A stretch of DNA of 11,142 nucleotides from an uncultured Thiotrichaceae bacterium (GTDB lineage Bacteria > Pseudomonadota > Gammaproteobacteria > Thiotrichales > Thiotrichaceae), in contig CALHAO010000244.1 of assembly GCA_937931765.1 (NCBI GenBank), forward strand, positions 1 to 11,142, in the 5' to 3' direction. Below are positions 1 to 7,464 of this stretch, piece after piece (within the stretch, counting starts at the first letter, position 1; the number at the start of each line of letters is the position of its first letter). The notes beneath the pieces are model-generated. The model saw only the letters and a program-made list of their open reading frames with translations, had not been told where the DNA came from and searched no databases. Made by a program: the position numbers and the translations under genes.

Positions 1-34
1 AGAAACTGAGCAAGCTGCAGGAGGATAGTAGATC

Positions 35-1396
35 ATGACTGATAGTTTACCCATAAAAGCCAGCGCCACTGACCTTATCGGACTGGTGATGGATGCATTA
101 CCGGCTAACGATGATTCAACGTTACATTCGCTGCTAACGGACAGGAGCAGCGGTGAAATCGCCCACCTGTTGGAGTCATTGCCGGATGCGTCGCGTACTC
201 AATTATGGCCCTATATCCCTGAGCATCATCACGGTGAGGTATTAGTCGAATTAGGGGAAGTAGCGCGTCTATCGCTGGCCAGTCACCTTGATCAACAACA
301 GGTCGTCGAAGCGGTTAATAATCTGGAGAGCTATGATCTGGCAGACATGCTGGAAACCTTCCCCGATGAACTAAACGAAGCAGTGCGCTCATCACTGGAT
401 GAGGATGTATTGCAGGAGCTGGATGCGACACTGGCTTTTCCGGAGGACTCTTCAGGCCGCTTATTGAACAGAAAAGTCATTGCGATACGCTCCGATATTA
501 CACTGGAAACCGTACTGCGCTTCCTGCGCATCCATGAAACTATTCCCAAATACACCACGGGATTTATCGTCATTGACCGCCAGAATAAGTTTCAGGGTGA
601 ATTACTGCTGTCCGACCTGTTAACGCGAAACCCTGCGTCACAGGTAGCCGATATTATGAAAACGGATGTGCTCACTGTTGCACCTGAAATGCCACAAAAC
701 GAACTGGCGATTTTATTCCAGGATCACGAGTTGAGTTCAGTACCGGTAGTCGGTGATGAAGGTGAGTTATTAGGACGTATTACGCTGGATGAAATGGTCT
801 ACGTATTACAGGAATCAGCTGACCACCAGATCATGGGTGCGGTGGGACTGGACGAAGGTGAAGATTTATTTTCACCGATTATTCCCAGCGCAAAACGGCG
901 TTTATTCTGGCTAGGCCTCAACCTAATTACCGCCTTTATGGCTGCTTGGGTCATTGGTTTATTCGCCGTCGCATTAGATAAGATTGTAGCGCTGGCGGTA
1001 TTAATGCCGATTGTCGCCAGCATGGGTGGTATTGCCGGAGGTCAAACGTTGACACTGGTGATACGTGGTCTTGCCACCGGCACCATCAGTGCGGCTAATG
1101 CAAGGTGGCTGGCTTATAAAGAAATAGCCATTTCGGTGATCAGTGGTTTCACCTGGGCAGTTGTGGTCGGCATAGTCTCTTATTTGTGGTTTGATGATAT
1201 ACGCATCAGCCTAGTGCTAGCCGCCTCAATGGTGGTTAACTTATTGGTCGCTTCAATATCCGGTTTCGGCATTCCCATGTTGATGAAACGTGTAGGCATT
1301 GATCCGGCGTTAGCGGGTGGTGTGGTGCTGACCACCGCGACGGATGTAGTGGGCTTTGTTAGCTTTCTGGGCTTGGCGACTTTATTCTTGCTTTGA
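35..1396 (+). CDS. mgtE: MgtE-family magnesium channel/transporter
   Basis: Inner-membrane Mg2+ uptake channel of the MgtE (SLC41-like) family, 453 aa, the usual family length. An acidic helical N domain (about residues 20-140) is followed by two CBS domains (about 145-260), which in the family sense cytoplasmic Mg2+ and close the pore. Five membrane helices follow (about 288-453). The pore signature is LMPIVASMGGIAGGQT (323-338). The late TTATD motif places an aspartate at about 437, where the family carries its pore Mg2+-binding Asp. The classical GGNxGNQ is changed to GGIAGGQ. The start is supported by AGGAGG at 19-24, 10 bp upstream of the ATG. Bases 2-28 could be the last codons of a preceding gene ending in TAG, so mgtE may be a distal operon gene. 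Its last 15 bp overlap the convergent channel gene. Identification is secure; ion specificity is inferred from the family. Confidence 0.95.
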   Translation: MTDSLPIKASATDLIGLVMDALPANDDSTLHSLLTDRSSGEIAHLLESLPDASRTQLWPYIPEHHHGEVLVELGEVARLSLASHLDQQQVVEAVNNLESYDLADMLETFPDELNEAVRSSLDEDVLQELDATLAFPEDSSGRLLNRKVIAIRSDITLETVLRFLRIHETIPKYTTGFIVIDRQNKFQGELLLSDLLTRNPASQVADIMKTDVLTVAPEMPQNELAILFQDHELSSVPVVGDEGELLGRITLDEMVYVLQESADHQIMGAVGLDEGEDLFSPIIPSAKRRLFWLGLNLITAFMAAWVIGLFAVALDKIVALAVLMPIVASMGGIAGGQTLTLVIRGLATGTISAANARWLAYKEIAISVISGFTWAVVVGIVSYLWFDDIRISLVLAASMVVNLLVASISGFGIPMLMKRVGIDPALAGGVVLTTATDVVGFVSFLGLATLFLL

Positions 1397-3739
1397 GTTT
1401 TGCTCTTCGCGTTCCAAATAAACAATTTGCCGGGGCAAAGGAATTTCGATCCCGGCTTTGCGGAACGCTTTATCAATCGCTAGGTTCAATTCGCTGGTAA
1501 TCGCCATTATATTTTCCACATCCTTAATATGCACTCGCAATTCAAAATTCATTGCGGTTTCACCAAAGCTACGGAAAAAGGTTTGGATCTGTAACTTGCC
1601 GTCTTCACGGAGGACATTGGAGTTAATTTCAGCAACACCTCTTAAGGTATGAATCACCAGTTCAGTATCCGTGCCATAAGCCACCCGCACCGGAATAATA
1701 ATGCGCCCGAACTGATCATTGAGCATCATATTGGTGACCTGATTTGAGATCAGTTCCGAATTCGGCACAATAATATCAGCACGGTCAAAGGTGTGGATCA
1801 CCGTAGAACGGATGCTAATGTCTTTGACATAACCTTCGGAAGTACCGGCACGAATCCAATCACCCCGCCGGATAGGACGCTCAAACAACAAGATCAGGCC
1901 TGATATAAAGTTATTAACAATATTCTGTAAGCCAAAACCAATACCCAGTGACAGTGCACCGGCAATAATTGCCAGATTGCCGAAGTTTATACCGGCGGCA
2001 GACAAACCCACAAAAAAGGCCAGGGTGATGCCAGTGTATCCGGTGATGGTGACTGTGGCTTCTCTTGCTCCCCGACTTAAGTTAGTTCGCTCCAGCCAAT
2101 TTTGCGACAGGCTGCGCTTAACAAATTGAGTGAGTAACACACCAAAGGAAAGAATTAATAAGCCACTCAGAATATTCAATGGCTCCAGCGTGAACTCGCC
2201 AATTTGATAGCCATTAATAATATCGGCTATCAACAGATTGAAACGCTGTTCCGACATCCCCCAAAGCCTTAATAAAGCAATGATGATGACACCACCCACC
2301 ACCAGCATGTGCACCAAGCGTAACCAAATCAGTCCGGGAACAATTTGTTCATTCGTCAGGCTCATTCTTTTGCGTAGTTTTTTCTGCCAGGAACAAGCAC
2401 CCGCATCCATGCTATCGAAGATTTCAACCGGAATACGGATTAATAACCACCCCAGCAATAGAATGAACAAGGTACCAAACACACCCCGGAACAAAAACAC
2501 TGAGAAGTTGCTATAACCCCATACAAGTGCGCCAATAGCCACCAAAATCACGGCTATCGACAGAAAATTCAGGTGTAGCCGTTTAACGATGGGTAAGTGT
2601 TTACGTAGCAACCAGACTACCCGCATCAGCGCCAGGCCGATCATGGTGCCAAGACTGATACGGATTAAACCCACCAGATTACTCGGTGGTTCAGTGTCAA
2701 AAATCGCGGAATGAAACAACGCCCCCAACAACGTGGCTAATAACAAAAGCCGCCACCAGTAAAACAATTTACGACTGGTATTGGGTATCAAAGGCGCAAA
2801 CCCTTCCAGATTAGTATTGGGTTTTAACATCGCGCGCAGAATGGTATAGCTGATGGTAAAGACCAGTAAAGTTAATGCGATATTATCCACTGACTTATCG
2901 TTCGCTGCCTCCGCGCCTGTAGGCGAATACAGGAAGCGCAGATAGATCAAGCCAAACATTAGTAAACCGGGAGAAACCCGGATAACACTATTCCAGACGG
3001 TCGCCAGTGCGGGGCTGGTTTTTATCAGGTTAGACGGCTTAGTTTTTGTGTAATTCTGCGTATACAGGCTCCAGAACAATCCCACCAGTGCACCCAACAA
3101 ACCATAAACCAATGCACTAAAAAGCGTGCCTCTATCAACAGGCAGATTAACCAACGCCTGCATAACATCGGTCGCTTCCTGTTTAAGCAAAAGCGGCTGT
3201 GACACGATGCTCATTGAGTAGTGTAACAACGACGGTGTTTTTGCAAACAGCAGTTGTTTGATGGCATCCTGCTCAGCCGTTTGCATCTGAGTCAGTAAAT
3301 CATTGCCACGTAAACTCAGTAAGCGGCACTGTGCCAGAACTTTTTCAATGTCCTTTTTCTGTTGCTCCAACTCACGGCGAGGTATTGCCATCGCGTCCTT
3401 GGTATTAACTTCAACCTTCCCCAGTGCCTCCATTCCTGAGTCAATTTTTAACAGCTTTGCTTCGTTTTCGGTGATACAACCCTTCGCATAAGTAGTGGCC
3501 ACCAATGCTTTTTTAGCGTTGTCTTTCAGCGCCTCAGTATTAGTTTTATCATTTTTAAAAAGGGTTTCAGCATGATCAACATCACGTATATAGTCACTTA
3601 AGCCAGGTGCCTCAGCATTCGGGGCTGTGGGACTGTCTGCCGCCAGGCCGGGGGTTGGAATCAGTAGTAAACACCCTACAAACCAAAAGCACATAGCGAT
3701 CAGGTGGAACTTGGTACATCGCGAATCAAGAGAATACAT
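1382..3739 (-). CDS. Large MscS-family mechanosensitive channel (MscK/YbiO-like architecture)
   Basis: A 785-aa inner-membrane protein of the MscS superfamily, which opens under membrane tension and releases osmolytes on hypo-osmotic shock. A signal peptide is visible (hydrophobic 12-30, probable cleavage after GLAA at 34). A polar, helix-rich, probably periplasmic domain (about 35-200) comes next, then about eleven hydrophobic helices (204-617). The last is the pore helix, containing GALSLGIGFGLQNIVNNF and SGLILLFERPIRRGDWI, an excellent match to MscS TM3. The MscS beta domain (about 620-670, with IIVPNSELISNQVTN) and a C-terminal alpha/beta vestibule domain complete it. The length lies between YbiO (741 aa) and MscK/MscM (about 1100 aa). 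The ATG overlaps the upstream stop as TGATG, with no good ribosome-binding site of its own, which suggests translational coupling. It is the last gene of the rimB-rimK run. The exact ortholog is not resolved. Confidence 0.93.
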   Translation of the reverse strand: MYSLDSRCTKFHLIAMCFWFVGCLLLIPTPGLAADSPTAPNAEAPGLSDYIRDVDHAETLFKNDKTNTEALKDNAKKALVATTYAKGCITENEAKLLKIDSGMEALGKVEVNTKDAMAIPRRELEQQKKDIEKVLAQCRLLSLRGNDLLTQMQTAEQDAIKQLLFAKTPSLLHYSMSIVSQPLLLKQEATDVMQALVNLPVDRGTLFSALVYGLLGALVGLFWSLYTQNYTKTKPSNLIKTSPALATVWNSVIRVSPGLLMFGLIYLRFLYSPTGAEAANDKSVDNIALTLLVFTISYTILRAMLKPNTNLEGFAPLIPNTSRKLFYWWRLLLLATLLGALFHSAIFDTEPPSNLVGLIRISLGTMIGLALMRVVWLLRKHLPIVKRLHLNFLSIAVILVAIGALVWGYSNFSVFLFRGVFGTLFILLLGWLLIRIPVEIFDSMDAGACSWQKKLRKRMSLTNEQIVPGLIWLRLVHMLVVGGVIIIALLRLWGMSEQRFNLLIADIINGYQIGEFTLEPLNILSGLLILSFGVLLTQFVKRSLSQNWLERTNLSRGAREATVTITGYTGITLAFFVGLSAAGINFGNLAIIAGALSLGIGFGLQNIVNNFISGLILLFERPIRRGDWIRAGTSEGYVKDISIRSTVIHTFDRADIIVPNSELISNQVTNMMLNDQFGRIIIPVRVAYGTDTELVIHTLRGVAEINSNVLREDGKLQIQTFFRSFGETAMNFELRVHIKDVENIMAITSELNLAIDKAFRKAGIEIPLPRQIVYLEREEQNSKQE

Positions 3740-4779
3740 CAGCTAAAAAGGTTTTCCATATCCGGGTCGATTTCATGATTAAATTGTTTCAGCGTGCCAT
3801 TAATATCGTCGGCATCATCAATGCCAGCAATATGAAACAAAGCTTCGCCTTCATGAACCAGTGGCAACGTTGAGCGCCCAATGATAATACCGCTTAAATG
3901 AGAGTAAATAATTTCTTCTGTAGTACCAAACGGATCAGCAACATAACCCAGAATATCACCCTCATTGACATGTTTACCCATAGATTTCATCACTCGCAAA
4001 ATACCACTTTGCGGCGCACGCACCCATTTACTACCATGACTTAGCATAGACGAAGCTGGGGTTTTACGTGATTTACCCATTGGCAACATCCCCAAATGGC
4101 GCATCGTAGACAGTACACCCCGCACACCGGCACGAATCGGAATCTCATCGAAACGCAAAGCCTCCCCCGCTTCATAGAGCATCACCGGTACATTATATTC
4201 ACGCGCTACACTGCGTAGTGAACCATCCCGGATCGGCGCATTTAATATCACCGGGCTATGAAAAGCCTGTGCCATTTCCAACATGCCGGGATTGTCTTCA
4301 AGGTCAGTGCGGATTTGTGGCAGGTTACTGCGCCCGACAGCTGCCGTATGCAAATCAATACCATGCGTGCAATGAGACACGATGTTATCAATAAAAAGTC
4401 GTGCAATCTGTCCAGCCAGAGAGCCGCGCTCGCTGCCCGGAAAACAGCGATTCAGATCACGGCGATCCGGCAGGTAACGTGACTTATTATTAAAACCGAA
4501 CACATTCACCACCGGCACTGCGATTAATGTGCCTTTGAGATTTTCCAGTGCTTTGGTGTGTAACAAGCGGCGGATAATCTCCACACCATTAATCTCGTCA
4601 CCATGAATCGCCGCAGAGACAAAGAGACGCGGCCCGGCTTTACGGCCATGAATAACATGAACCGGCATATTCACTGGTGAGTGTGAATAAAGGTGTGGCA
4701 GTGGCAGGTCAATATATTTACGTTCACCCGCATTCACCGTGGTTCCACCCACGGTGATTGAGTCTTGTTTTAATGGCAT
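3739..4779 (-). CDS. Succinylglutamate desuccinylase/aspartoacylase-family zinc hydrolase, RimK-associated
   Basis: A 346-aa cytoplasmic zinc-dependent amidohydrolase of the AstE/AspA branch of M14-type carboxypeptidases. Zinc ligands are visible as H59-G-D-E62 (in AAIHGDEING) and H144 (in GIDLH). The substrate motif DLNRCFPGS (108-116) and the catalytic glutamate E203 (LYEAGEA) are intact, so it should be active. The C-terminal part (about 252-320, with APQSGILRVMK and GDILGYVADPFG) resembles the beta-barrel tail of this family. These enzymes cleave N-acyl amino acids or acidic C-terminal residues. Next to rimK it is probably not an arginine-catabolism AstE, because no other ast genes are present. 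Removal or trimming of glutamate added by RimK is a plausible inferred role. The start lies 9 bp after the rimK stop; an AAGG within the rimK 3' end, about 13 bp upstream, may serve as the ribosome-binding site. The family is certain; the substrate is unknown. Confidence 0.92.
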   Translation of the reverse strand: MPLKQDSITVGGTTVNAGERKYIDLPLPHLYSHSPVNMPVHVIHGRKAGPRLFVSAAIHGDEINGVEIIRRLLHTKALENLKGTLIAVPVVNVFGFNNKSRYLPDRRDLNRCFPGSERGSLAGQIARLFIDNIVSHCTHGIDLHTAAVGRSNLPQIRTDLEDNPGMLEMAQAFHSPVILNAPIRDGSLRSVAREYNVPVMLYEAGEALRFDEIPIRAGVRGVLSTMRHLGMLPMGKSRKTPASSMLSHGSKWVRAPQSGILRVMKSMGKHVNEGDILGYVADPFGTTEEIIYSHLSGIIIGRSTLPLVHEGEALFHIAGIDDADDINGTLKQFNHEIDPDMENLFS

Positions 4780-4788
4780 ATAAGCGTA

Positions 4789-5694
4789 TTAGCCTTTTCC
4801 CTTAGTGGCAGTCTTACCGGGTTTTGCCTGATTCTCAATAAACTGGATAATCAGGTCGGCAACATCCTTACCACTGGCATGTTCAATACCTTCCAGTCCC
4901 GGTGATGAATTCACTTCCATCACTACGGCACCATGATTGGAGCGTAATAAATCAACGCCCGCGACATTAAGCCCCATAATTTGCGCTGACCTTACCGCTG
5001 TAGAGCGTTCTTCCGGCGTCAGACGCACTAAAGAAGCTGATCCGCCCCGATGCAGGTTAGAACGGAACTCGCCCGGTGCACCCTGACGTTTCATCGCTGC
5101 TACCACTTTACCACCGACAACAAAACAACGAATATCAGCGCCGCCAGCTTCTTTTATAAATTCCTGTACCAGAATATTAGCCTTCAGGCCCATAAAGCCC
5201 TCCATAACACTTTCTGCTGCTTTCTGCGTCTCAGCCAACACCACGCCGATGCCTTGCGTGCCTTCCAGTAGCTTGATAACTACGGGAGCGCCACCCACCA
5301 GTTTGATGACTTCTTTAACATCGTCCGGCTTATTGGCAAAACCAGTGACCGGCAGGCCGATACCCTTGCGTGATAGCAGCTGTAAAGAACGTAATTTATC
5401 TCTGGAGCGATTCAGGGCGACCGATTCGTTGACAGGGTAAACACCCATCATTTCGAACTGGCGTAAAACCGCCGCACCATAAAAAGTAACAGAGGCACCA
5501 ATACGTGGAATAACTGCATCAAAACCTTCTAACGCTTCGCCTTTAAAATAAACCATCGGTTTATTCGACGCGATGTTCATATAACAACGCAGGATATCAA
5601 TGACCCTGACTTCGTGACCACGCTTCTCAGCCGCTTCAATAAGGCGGCGCGTAGAATAAAGCTTACGGTTTCTGGATAAAATAGCGATTTTCAT
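4789..5694 (-). CDS. rimK: RimK, ATP-dependent alpha-L-glutamate ligase
   Basis: A 301-aa ATP-grasp ligase, closely similar throughout to E. coli RimK (300 aa), which adds glutamate residues to the C terminus of ribosomal protein S6 and can make poly-alpha-glutamate. An N-terminal pre-ATP-grasp domain opens MKIAILSRN and contains the family-typical FDAVIPRIG (58-66). The ATP-grasp core has K141 and the glycine-rich EGTQGIG loop (144-150), then VQEFIKEAGGADIR (176-189), the RSNLHRGG loop (211-218), and metal ligands expected at D248, E260 and N262 (in VMEVNSSPGLEGIE). The start is clear: AGGAGA (revcomp of 5701-5706) sits 6 bp before the ATG. It lies 24 bp after the RimB-like gene and 9 bp before the zinc hydrolase, all co-directional. 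No damage or key-residue loss is seen. In Pseudomonas, RimK modifies RpsF and changes ribosome composition; the target here is assumed, not shown. Confidence 0.96.
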   Translation of the reverse strand: MKIAILSRNRKLYSTRRLIEAAEKRGHEVRVIDILRCYMNIASNKPMVYFKGEALEGFDAVIPRIGASVTFYGAAVLRQFEMMGVYPVNESVALNRSRDKLRSLQLLSRKGIGLPVTGFANKPDDVKEVIKLVGGAPVVIKLLEGTQGIGVVLAETQKAAESVMEGFMGLKANILVQEFIKEAGGADIRCFVVGGKVVAAMKRQGAPGEFRSNLHRGGSASLVRLTPEERSTAVRSAQIMGLNVAGVDLLRSNHGAVVMEVNSSPGLEGIEHASGKDVADLIIQFIENQAKPGKTATKGKG

Positions 5695-5718
5695 GGTATT
5701 TCTCCTGGTTAGATCAAA

Positions 5719-6189
5719 TTACCCGGAGGGGTAATGACTCTTTATAGCTTTCTTACCTTGTAAATAAGCGCGTGCCGGGTTAACTAATAACCTATTGTTC
5801 ATGGCTTGCCGTCCGATAAGCATCCTGAAGCGCATGTTATCGCGGTTCGTTAGTGTCAGCTCAATCGGCCAGGATGTGTCAGCCAGGTGTAGCGGGGTTT
5901 CAATGACATAACGTAATTCAGTATGTCCACCTGAATCAGTGACCTCACGTTCATCTTTTAACAACGCCTCACACACCACCACTGTTTTAGTCTGAAGTTG
6001 TATCGGGTGCATGTGGAAACGTATCATGTCACGCCCCTCATGCCGGTAACGTTCCAGTGAAAAGGCGTGCAATGCAGAGGTGCGTGCCCCTGTATCAATT
6101 TTTGCTTTGATAGCAGGTAGTCCCAGCGCAGGGAGCGAAACCCATTCACGCCAGCCAACAGTAATCAGTTCATTTGTGGTGCTTGTCAC
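5719..6189 (-). CDS. rimB: RimB-like retropepsin-type aspartic protease ("ATP-dependent zinc protease" family)
   Basis: A 156-aa cytoplasmic protein of the small retropepsin-like family commonly annotated as ATP-dependent zinc protease (COG4067-type). The catalytic flap core is visible as AKIDTGARTSALHA, with D32-T33-G34 the expected aspartate triad. The family's second conserved block is seen as NMRFRMLIGRQAM near the C terminus. One active-site Asp per chain implies a dimer, as in retropepsins. There is no signal peptide or membrane segment. In Pseudomonas, RimB is encoded with RimK and is reported to remove RimK-added glutamates from RpsF; the same role is inferred here. The start is GTG (revcomp of 6187-6189), with only a weak GAG as ribosome-binding site; no upstream in-frame ATG exists and the protein would already begin just before the conserved domain. 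It is the first gene of the rimB-rimK-hydrolase-channel run, 24 bp before rimK. Confidence 0.88.
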   Translation of the reverse strand: MTSTTNELITVGWREWVSLPALGLPAIKAKIDTGARTSALHAFSLERYRHEGRDMIRFHMHPIQLQTKTVVVCEALLKDEREVTDSGGHTELRYVIETPLHLADTSWPIELTLTNRDNMRFRMLIGRQAMNNRLLVNPARAYLQGKKAIKSHYPSG

Positions 6190-6244
6190 AAATCTTTGCT
6201 CGGGTTGATTGAAAAAAGATAGGTAAACGGTGTACCTGACAGTT

Positions 6245-6253
6245 TATATATCA
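6245..6253 (-). promoter_or_regulatory. Candidate extended -10 promoter for the rimB-rimK operon
   Basis: On the minus strand this reads TGATATATA, an extended -10 form (TGn followed by TATATA), about 56 bp upstream of the GTG start of the rimB-like gene and inside the 108-bp gap after cmpX. No good -35 hexamer sits 16-18 bp upstream, which an extended -10 would tolerate. The small inverted repeat AGGTA/TACCT (6221-6225 and 6233-6237) lies just downstream and could be an operator, but it is short. The call rests on motif and position only. Confidence 0.3.
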
Positions 6254-6297
6254 CATCGCTTAATAGTGAGAGGGGTTTTCACAGCCAGAAGTCACAA

Positions 6298-7197
6298 TTA
6301 TTTTTCTACTGTTTCACTACTTTTCACAGCATGTTGAAATAAATGGCTATTGGGTATCGATACACTGCTGCCATCATCCAGCTTAAGCACTGTGTTTTGG
6401 GAGCGTACTTCCTGTAATTCCCCCTCATGTTCACCAAAACTGATCCGGCTACCGGGCTTGAAATTCTCGCGGGCATAAAACCCCGCTACCAGATTATGCG
6501 CCAGTTCACGACTGCCCAGTCCTACCGCCAGGGCGAGCGCCGCACAAATCGACGCAATAATGGTAATTAATACGGTATGTAATAATCGGGTATCCAGCTC
6601 CAACTGCCCCAAAGCTACCACCACGGTCACTGCGGCAGTGAGACCATACACCATCGCACCCACTGTTTTTGTCGAGGTCAGCCCTAAGCGGCTTTTATTG
6701 CTGCGGATGTTTCGGCGTAAGGAGTTAGCAATGACAAAACCGAAGATCAGAATAATAATAGCGATAATAATCTTCGGAATAAACAACACAAAAGTTTGAG
6801 TAATTTCGACCAGCTCTTTAACACCCAGCAGTTCCGTGGCGGGAATAAAAGCGGTAAAGGCCACCAGCCAAAATACGATTTTCCCGATCAACTTGGACGG
6901 CGTGCTCTTCAGGCCACGCTCGGTCATCATGTCGTTGACACCCGCCGAACGACTGAGCTTATCGATGCCCATGCGTTTGAGCACTGATGCCGTCAACTTG
7001 CCAAGGACATAACCGATCAGCAGGCCAACAACCAAAGCAATCAGCGCCGCAATAACTTTCGGTAAAAAACCAATCAGCTCAGCCCACTGTTGAAACAAAG
7101 GGTCAATCGCCGTGCTTTGAATCTTTTCCAATTGGAGTGCTTCTTTAACAGTCCCCAGTTTTTTAGTAATTTCTTCCGTTGCTTTTGCGGCGGTCAT
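6298..7197 (-). CDS. cmpX: CmpX-like small MscS-related membrane protein
   Basis: A 299-aa inner-membrane protein. After a short cytoplasmic N-terminal helix there are about five hydrophobic helices (43-66, 106-126, 135-158, 180-198, 206-226), glycine- and alanine-rich like the MscS-type conserved TM helix repeats. They are followed by a single MscS beta-like domain (about 245-287, with FKPGSRISFG, EGELQEVRSQNTVLKLDDGS and VSIPNSHL). Unlike full MscS channels, the chain ends right after the beta domain, so the alpha/beta vestibule is missing. Length, architecture and position directly behind a SigX-type sigma factor and a CfrX-like small gene match Pseudomonas CmpX. The ATG overlaps the cfrX stop as ATGA, and GAGGA (revcomp of 7207-7211) 9 bp upstream is a good ribosome-binding site. 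The Pseudomonas homolog is tied to envelope homeostasis; channel activity here is inferred. Confidence 0.85.
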   Translation of the reverse strand: MTAAKATEEITKKLGTVKEALQLEKIQSTAIDPLFQQWAELIGFLPKVIAALIALVVGLLIGYVLGKLTASVLKRMGIDKLSRSAGVNDMMTERGLKSTPSKLIGKIVFWLVAFTAFIPATELLGVKELVEITQTFVLFIPKIIIAIIILIFGFVIANSLRRNIRSNKSRLGLTSTKTVGAMVYGLTAAVTVVVALGQLELDTRLLHTVLITIIASICAALALAVGLGSRELAHNLVAGFYARENFKPGSRISFGEHEGELQEVRSQNTVLKLDDGSSVSIPNSHLFQHAVKSSETVEK

Positions 7198-7457
7198 TTC
7201 ACCTGTTCCTCATGATGATCAGTCTTTGTGGGTGGACTGTCCTGGCCGAACAGACTTTGTAAAACGGCGTTCAGCAACATAAAAAATGCTTTGACCATGT
7301 GCGTAAAAAAAATGAATAGCTCACGTAGTGCCAACTCAGCGCGTGAGCTATCCAGTATCGACTCGACACGACGTGGTGCAGTATTTTTACGGGTGTTGGC
7401 AGCGTTGTGCCAAACAACGCGTAATTCTTCTTCTAGCGGTTCAGGTGGCTGAGCCAT
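7194..7457 (-). CDS. cfrX: CfrX-like small protein between sigX and cmpX
   Basis: An 87-aa protein starting MAQPPEPLEEELR. The reading frame is open further upstream (an ATG at 7535), but that start would overlap 71 bp of the sigma factor gene. The ATG at 7457 lies 7 bp after the sigX stop and fits the compact layout, with a weak GAG ribosome-binding site. The N half is charged (RKNTAPRRVESILDSSRAEL). Residues 46-70 (ELFIFFTHMVKAFFMLLNAVLQSLF) form a hydrophobic or amphipathic helix that could sit in or on the membrane, and the tail is polar. Position and size match CfrX of the Pseudomonas sigX region, whose function is not established. Because no classical anti-sigma gene is adjacent, a role in linking SigX to the membrane is conceivable but unproven. 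The stop overlaps the cmpX start (ATGA). Confidence 0.75.
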   Translation of the reverse strand: MAQPPEPLEEELRVVWHNAANTRKNTAPRRVESILDSSRAELALRELFIFFTHMVKAFFMLLNAVLQSLFGQDSPPTKTDHHEEQVK

Positions 7458-7464
7458 TTTTTTC

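Noticed and set aside
1..28. Possible tail of an upstream gene ending ...ETEQAAGG then TAG just before mgtE
   Set aside because: Only nine codons are visible, so neither coding status nor identity can be supported. In some proteobacteria mgtE follows PTS genes such as ptsI, but that is only a guess here.
6266..6297. Possible terminator after cmpX (GTGA/TCAC pairing)
   Set aside because: The stem is only four pairs with a long loop and no T tract on the minus strand, so transcription from sigX may simply continue into the rim operon.
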